DNA of 64,000 bases from Epiperipatus broadwayi (Eukaryota > Onychophora > Udeonychophora > Euonychophora > Peripatidae), in assembly GCA_028023455.1 (NCBI GenBank), contig JAQFVV010006293.1, positions 3,295,844 to 3,359,843 on the forward strand, in the 5' to 3' direction. This document shows positions 57,373-64,000 of the stretch, one piece after another (position 1 is the first letter of the stretch; each line of letters opens with the position of its first letter). The notes beneath the pieces are model-generated. The model was not told the origin of the DNA. It did not search any database and saw nothing but the letters and a program-made list of their open reading frames with translations. The position numbers and the translations under genes were made by a program.

Positions 57373-60300
57373 GATGTTATATTATTTCAATAAAATGGTT
57401 ATGCATGATGAACTTTATACATGAATTTTACATTATAGATGAATGATATAAAAATAGAATGATGTATTGATACTATATGAACTAAAAGAGAAAATAATTA
57501 GAGGAATATTTTATCTACATTTTAGATAAGATTGTAACTGTTTACTATGAAGATAAGTAAATTATTTATTGATAAAGTAAGACTGAAAAGTACTATGAAA
57601 GTGAGAAAATTAAATAAGCAATGATGATAAATAATAAGAAATAGATATGGATTTTGATGGAAAGGGTTGAATAAACTTATGAAATAAATATCTTATTGTT
57701 TAAAATGTACATCATGTATATCCAGGAATATCAATTTGCATTACAAATAGAATGTTGTAGAAAATATTAATCAAGTGAGAAATAAGTTTTTTGTAAAGTA
57801 AAAGGAAAACGTCAAATTGTGAATAATTATTTAAGTTAGAATTTTGCATTTCATTATATTACTAGGTAAATGGTAGAGCAGAGAAGGGGGCTATCAATTG
57901 TAAGTTGTAAAATGTTTGAAATGATTTGGTTACCATAGAAACTAAAACTCCTCCATGATGAAACTTTGTAAAATCATATTATGTTCTTTAAAAAAAATAT
58001 GTATTTTAAAACTTTTATCGTTGGTGTTTAAATAGTTTTAATTTTTAGAATTTAAATAAGTATTATAAAGATATGGGGATAACTAAATGTATAAAAATTA
58101 AAAACTTGTTTTATTTATTTATGTGTGTATTTACTTATTTAGATTTTATTTTGTTAAATGTTATTAGATGATTATAATAAATGGGGATAAATAATAATCT
58201 AGGAAAATATAAATATAAAAGTAATAATATGTATTAATTTAAAAAGGATAAAATATGTGTGTAAAAATATAATGTTAAAGTATATATTGTGGTATTTAAA
58301 TTTTGATATTGTATTTAATTCAATATAATTATAGTGTATTTATATTCAATTCTGACTTGTAATTCTGTATAGTTTATTATTTGTAGGAGATATAAGAAAC
58401 AGGTATAGATTGAAGATGAAAGCAAGAAAATTGGATTGTTAAATTGGAAATAGAGGGCTAGTATCTAAGTTTATAAAAGATATACTAAATATAGGAATTT
58501 CTTACTTCACGATATATTAAAATATATTACATTAATATTCATGATAGTATAATGAAATTTAAAATCAAGTGATTTCAAAGATAAGTTTTCAGAATTTTAA
58601 ATTATAAGATGTAATGTTTTTATTTTCATTTATTCACAGAGTTGAATAAAAAGGATATTATTATTAAAGATTGAGTGATATGTTAAAAACAAATAGTTCA
58701 ATAATTGTTAATTAAAATTTTATTGACATAGAGTGAAAGAGATCAAAAATAATAAATGTCATAAAATATAATAGAAAAAGAATATTAATATTTAAGAATA
58801 TTAAAGTAAGATAATTTTGTTTAAAAGAAAATACTTATTTTTAAATCTTCTTGTAGATTTAGAGTTGTCAAGATTTTATAAATTATATTTCATAACAGAA
58901 GCTCTAAATAATAATGATTGCAAATAGTAAACATGAAAAATGGTTGATCATTAATATGATGTTATAGTGTAATAAGTATACATAATTTTATTGGATAAGA
59001 AAAAAATAAAGTCAAGCTATAACAATAAAACTTTATATTATTAAAAAAAGATATTTAATTTCTCGTTCTTGATAATAATAATTAAAGGAAAATAAAAATG
59101 TTTCAGTGTGTAAATAATTTTATTGTGTTATATTATTATATAATTTGTTTTTTCTTTATAGTGTTATTTGTTAAATCATTTATTACTTCAAATATAACTA
59201 TTAAATTTTTTTGTATATAATATGTTAATAAATGTAATGTTTATAATTTGGATTAAGTACATAGAATTGTGTTTCTTTGGTCCAAATCATCATCACTACA
59301 CCATCTTCACAGAGTGTTAAAGCACAATACAAGTTTCTTAAATTATGAAACTTAAAATCTTAAATAAGAATTAACTTAAGTATAAGATAATGTATAGTAA
59401 TTATTTAAGAATAACATATTTTAAAAGATATATTAATATATTACAAACTATTATGATCACATAAGTCATCAATGAAGTGTATATTCTAAATGTAGCAAAT
59501 TATATTTATTTATAGGAAAGTCAAATTATTAATTATTTTATTAAGATTATATATTATTATTTTAGTTAAAGTAAAATTGGTTATTTATTGTTAAAATATT
59601 ATAGATTATAAAAAAAATAAAATAATAAGATAGTTTATTTATAATTATAATAATTAACAGTCTTCTTAATTATTAAATTACCTATAGAATTAATTAAATC
59701 ACTCTTTATATCTCATACATTGAATGAATGGCTAATTAAGGATCAGTGATAATCCTGAGATCTCCTTGTTATAATATTATCATCACTATTATTATTAATT
59801 ATCACTCTATAAGAATAATAATGATTGGAAACAAATATTCAGTAAAGTTATAGTATAATCTTTTTAATTAATTCATACTAAAGTTGATAATTATAAATGT
59901 TTTATTATATTTAAGTATTACTATGCTTAATAACAAGGAGTATCTTGGTATTCTTATGCAATTGAACAGTCTTTGGTATTTGTTTAATGTTAAAAGTTTT
60001 GTGATCTTGTCAAATAGAATATTTGAGTCTCATAATTGATAGTATAAATTAAAAATAATTTGGAATAATAAAAGTATAAAATTGTACCTAAAAAAAATAA
60101 AAATGTAGCCTAATTTATTATCCTGTTGGCAGGATGCAAATATATATATATATATTGTGCCAAGGCCAAATTGGTACATACTAATTTATCTAAAAAAAAA
60201 AAAAATTATTAAAATAATCTTTCATGAAAGAAAAACATATTTAAATGTTGAAGAGTGTATTACAGTTTGTTTTCGAAAAGATAAGAGTCAAATAGTTTTC

Positions 60301-60640
60301 TATCATTAGTTTTGAAATAAAAGTTAAAATTGATTCATTAAAAGAGGCGAGGGGAGTCTTGGTTAGAAAAGTTAAACTAAAGGTCTTAAAAGGAAGTAAA
60401 GAGTTTATTATTATTAGATGAAATACAATTTAAAAGGTTTAAAAAATATATAAATCTCTTCATTTAAATTAAAGAAGAAAAATAATCTTAAAATTATTTT
60501 TGATTTTAGAATAGTAAAATATATATGTGCGTGCGAATGTAAATAAATGTAAGCTTGTTAATAAGAGATATAATAAATGTGTGTTAAAATCATATTGAAA
60601 AACACATGAAAATAAATATTGAAATGAAATGTATTTAACA
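57373..60640. other. Extremely AT-rich, C-poor DNA
   Basis: No gene, RNA or transposon recognised. Hand counts on lines 57541, 57601, 58381 and 58561 give C 3, 1, 2, 3 against G 9, 13, 16, 8 per 60 bases. A short TA repeat lies near 60142-60156. Confidence 0.4.
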
Positions 60641-60674
60641 ACACAGCGGTGAGCTACTAATTAAAGATATGAAA

Positions 60675-60731
60675 ACAACATGTTTTGAAATAGCTACTAC
60701 TAATTAAACAATCAATCAAAAAACATGTTGT
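60675..60731. promoter_or_regulatory. Paired ACATGTT elements upstream of a TATA promoter
   Basis: ACAACATGTTTT (60675-60686) and its reverse complement AAAACATGTTGT (60720-60731) lie 33 bases apart and 50-110 bases upstream of a TATA box. AATTA/TTAAT words, which homeodomain proteins often bind, lie between and around them. A regulatory role is inferred from position and symmetry only. Confidence 0.35.
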
Positions 60732-60778
60732 CATAGGATTAATTACTGCCAGAGGATATTAAAATGAAAACAATTCGC

Positions 60779-60812
60779 ATATATAAATAGCTAGATTTTT
60801 ATTGGATGTCCA
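60779..60812 (+). promoter_or_regulatory. Core promoter: TATA box and predicted start
   Basis: CATATATAAATAG holds TATAAATA at 60782-60789. Thirty bases downstream, GTCCAGTTTGAG offers an initiator-like CAGT with A at 60812. This spacing is standard for animal Pol II promoters. Downstream sequence becomes more GC-rich and complex. In such AT-rich DNA a TATA match alone means little; spacing, initiator and the splice donor below give it weight. Confidence 0.45.
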
Positions 60813-61112
60813 GTTTGAGTTTGCAGTTTTCAGCCTAGTTTTCAGTGTCAGTCTTGTTTAAACTGAAATGCATTGTTGAGCATCTTATGGAAATATACAT
60901 TCTTCGTTCAGCCCTTAGTTCAACAAGATGAAGACTTGCCCATGAAATAATGTCTACTTAACAGCTCAGAAATCTTCCATCAATATTCAACTGTCTCCAG
61001 AAATAATAATCATGAAGAATAACCAAACTCATCAAGGAAATGTCCCAGCCGGCTGGAAGAAGCAACAAACAAGAAGGAAACAAAGTTTTAAATCTATGTT
61101 CAAAAATCCTAG
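60812..61112 (+). other. Candidate first exon of a host gene (5' UTR plus start of CDS)
   Basis: A 301-base stretch between the predicted start and the donor AG|GTAAAA at 61112/61113. Base composition is far more even than the flanks on both sides. The first ~200 bases contain several short upstream frames, starting at ATGs near 60869, 60888, 60928, 60939 and 60950, all stopping within about 15 codons. This would make translation of the main start regulated or inefficient, or indicate a non-coding transcript. Confidence 0.4.
61012..61112 (+). CDS. Candidate 5' coding exon of an unrecognised basic protein
   Basis: ATG at 61012 has A at -3, an acceptable start context. The frame runs 33 codons plus two bases and remains open to the splice donor AG|GTAAAACA at 61113. 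It starts MKNNQTHQGNVPAGWKKQQT and continues with RRKQSFKSMFKNP: strongly basic, no hydrophobic signal sequence. It fits a nuclear or cytosolic, or nucleic-acid- or membrane-surface-binding, N-terminus, but no family is recognised. The next exon was not identified in the remaining 2.9 kb, which would be the first part of an intron. If there is no splicing, the frame stops at once (TAA within GGTAAAAC), which argues for the donor being used. Confidence 0.4.
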
Positions 61113-64000
61113 GTAAAACATTTTATTATTCTCAGTTATATGTAGTAGCCACTGCTGTAATTCGTAAATCCTACAGAGACAAGTAATTTGAACTTTATAA
61201 GCATGCATAAAATGAACTATTGATGTGCGTGTTTGTGAATGTTAGCTAATTTAAATGTCAAAGATTATTGATGCCTTCTCATAAAATATATTATAATATG
61301 TTAACTTAAAATGTGTGTGTTATTTAGATTTATAAAAATGTTTAAAATTAATAAATGTTAGTTAATAAATTGTCTTTAAAATTAAACTTAAAACAAGAGA
61401 AATAATTATTTATCTCTAAAAATTTGTACATTAGATAATGTACAAAACCAACAAATAAATACAAGTCAAAGTGACTTTAAAAATACTTTAAATAGCATAA
61501 TAAATTTTGAAAATAATAAATACACACATATAACTAATAATAGCATAGTATTTTGAAAATAAAGTGTATATAAATGGCAAATGCAAAAATACTAAATATA
61601 ATAAATATAAAATATATTACCTTATTAATAACCTTATAATAAAAAAATAATATATTATTTTAGTTAAAACTTTTGTGAGCTTCTGATAAATAGCAGATAC
61701 TAGCTGTTTATTCATAAATAGATATAAATTGCACATTAATAATAATAGTAGCAAGTGTAAAGAAATATGTATTTTATTTACCTGGGTATGTATATTAAAA
61801 TAATTCACCTTAAGCCTGACATAAAAATAAAATGCATAAATTTTACTTTAACCATCATAGGAATAAAATGCATAAATTTTATCTTATAATTTATAACACT
61901 TTTGTATAATAATAAAATAAAAAATATTCTTTTTTAAACACTAATAATCCTTTAGCTGACATACGCCATGTTGAGCTACTTGACATGTGAAACAATGTCC
62001 TCTGGACAGTAAATCATTTTAAAAGCAATGTGTCCCTAATTTGTTAACTTTTTAAAATAACACAAATATTAATGATCTTCCCCACACATTAATAACACTT
62101 AAGTCATTACTGCAACAGATTTGAATCTCATTTCATTTACTTGGGCATTTACTTTATAAAGTTTACTATAGCTTGATGTATCACATTTATCCAAATGAAA
62201 GATATATTATTAAAAATATTTTTTTCACATTTCAAATATTTTGGAAATAAAACTTTCTTTATTTCAAATGAGCATTTTATATTATTATTTAAATTTATCA
62301 CTTTATTCACTCAAAGGTAAAAGGTAATGACAGTAATTAATAAATCACTTTTCCTTCCAAAATAAGCAGCTTGAACAGCTTTAAAATTAAAAGTCTATTT
62401 TTTATTATTGTTTTTCATTTGATGTAATATTGTTCTTATATTTCTTAGCAATACATTTGCTCGTTCCACATTAGAAATATTTTTCTTTGAAAATTACTAT
62501 GGTTAATGTCTCCGAAATTTCACTGAATAAAGTTCATTTCATTTCAGAAAAGATGAGAGCCAGCACTTAATAAATATTATGCAGATAATATGAAAATTAT
62601 TCATCTTCTAATTCAAAAGTTAATTAATTTTAAGTCACATAAAGTTAACCTATGTTGAAGCACTTTAACAATAACAAAAAATATTCACATTTAAAATTGT
62701 TCTGATAATAGTGACTTAAATAAGTTCCTTTAATACTAAACAAAGTTGCGCAACTAGAAATTTGTCTGATAAATAATTTAAAGTTTTTCTTTCTCTTTAA
62801 TATTATAAGAAATTCAATTAACTTGTTAATAAAGAGTGGAGACATGAGTTCATTAAAGGTGATGAATATTAATGAAAGATTAGTAAAGTATAGACTTTGT
62901 ACAATAGCTTGAAAATATAGAATTATACTGTCTTTACTTTGAAATATACACATTTTAGATTCATTATTAAGTAGAATGCATTGGTTTTCGATTGACATCT
63001 TTGTTAGTTTTTCTTGAAATTTTCTGATTAGATTAAGTATGGAAAAATGTAATACCTTTTGTAATTTAGTAGTACATAACTATTTAGCAAATAATAAAAA
63101 TTTATAAAAAAAATTATTATTGTTATTTAAATTAAAATTTTAAAATTAAATTTTAATATCTTTTGCTGAGGAGTTCAGTGAGCCCAGTTAGAGCTTCCAC
63201 ATACACTAAATTCTACTATTTATAGCTTCCACATTTTGATGGGAAGTTAATTAATCACACCTACTATAACAAGGAACTAAAAATAAAATTACATAAAGAT
63301 AATCAATTTCAAATTATCATGTGACAGTTTTTAGTAAATTTCCACTGTCTTATTGATCTTTGTTAATTTGTTAAAAAAAATTAAAAACTAATAAAAATAA
63401 AACAATATTATTTTATTACAATTAAATACTTATTATTATTTATTAGAAGCTCATGCTTTTATTTATCTTAAATACTTCTAATAATAAATTAAGATAAAAC
63501 ATTATTAAATAATTAAGTGAACTTAACTAAAATTTATTTCAATAAATAGCATTCTAAACTAGTGTGCATGCATTCAAATCCATACACACACACACATACA
63601 CCAGAAATTACTTTCTATTCTTTTAACTTCAATTTAATGTGTCTAACAGATATTAAATACTTTTCAATATTTTATATTTAATAAACTAACTTCACTATCT
63701 TTAACTCCTTTAGCAGCTTTTAATTAACAAATAACAGGTTAACTATTTTAATTACTTTAATAATATTTTATAACTAATGAACTTATTAATTAGTCCATGG
63801 TCTTTTAAAATATAAAAATTAGTTTTAATAAACCTCTCATTGTATTCCAGCTTTATAATACAGCATAAGAAATTAATTTTATAATCGTTTAATCTAACTA
63901 GCTTTAATTTTTGAATGAATAAGAATTGAGTTTCAATTCCTACCATATTTTATTCTTATTTGAATATGTACTTGTAATCAATATTAAAGTTATCTGTCAC
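61113..64000 (+). other. Presumed intron or intergenic DNA
   Basis: AT-rich with no supported exon. A more complex patch (CTGACATACGCCATGTTGAG through CCTCTGGACAG, 61958-62011) follows a weak acceptor-like CCTTTAG, but cannot be confirmed as an exon. A CA microsatellite lies near 63584-63597. Minus-strand frames at 62645-62998 and 63752-63946 have no family motifs. Confidence 0.35.

Noticed and set aside
61955-62015. Second exon of the candidate gene
   Set aside because: Acceptor context is weak, the patch has stops in the needed phase or no clear donor, and no family motif supports it.

Overview
This is very AT-rich eukaryotic, almost certainly invertebrate-animal, nuclear DNA. The retroelement repertoire (RTE-type and L1/Tx1-like LINEs, Gypsy elements with metazoan-style integrase, a hAT element, tRNA-derived SINEs), the long perfect (ATT)n arrays and the absence of compact genes all fit. 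The species cannot be fixed from sequence alone. There is no bacterial-style gene content. Most open reading frames in the window are chance frames, microsatellite translations or broken transposon genes.

Layout. 0-4.5 kb: remnant of a Gypsy integrase, then featureless DNA. 4.5-5.7 kb: TA-flanked DNA transposon with terminal inverted repeats. 6.7-9.7 kb: dispersed repeat families C and A and a tRNA-derived SINE. 10.2-12.5 kb: a complete but decayed hAT transposon with an 8-bp target duplication. 15.5-20.3 kb: repeat family B and more SINE relics. 21.9-22.4 kb: an LTR on the minus strand followed by four tandem primer-binding-site-like units. 24-25.8 kb and 27.8-31 kb: two RTE-type LINE copies (plus, then minus; the second nearly full length). 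31-39.8 kb: a nested composite in which a Gypsy element, reduced to two LTRs and an integrase relic, carries a full-length ~5.4-kb L1/Tx1-like LINE inserted into an (ATT)n tract of its 5' LTR. 42.5-45.3 kb: a MITE, a young tRNA-like SINE with perfect 11-bp duplications and an A-tail, and a hAT-like non-autonomous element. 47.8-48.2 kb: possible 5' end of another LTR element. 52-53.9 kb and 56.6-57.4 kb: three complex repeat clusters. 54.4-55.3 kb: a third RTE relic. 60.7-61.1 kb: the only plausible host-gene signal, a TATA-box promoter with a candidate first exon and splice donor.

The most unusual pattern is a repeated architecture. At four loci, involving three unrelated repeat families (A, C, D), a forward copy is followed by a partial forward copy and then a reverse-complement copy (F-f-R); family B forms a simpler inverted pair. 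This points to one shared insertion or replication mechanism. A second notable item is a 22-bp stretch at 36484-36505 identical to the Illumina TruSeq adapter, sitting exactly where the LINE ORF1 frame breaks; it is probably an assembly or library artefact. All family assignments come from reading the sequence by eye; no database or alignment was run.
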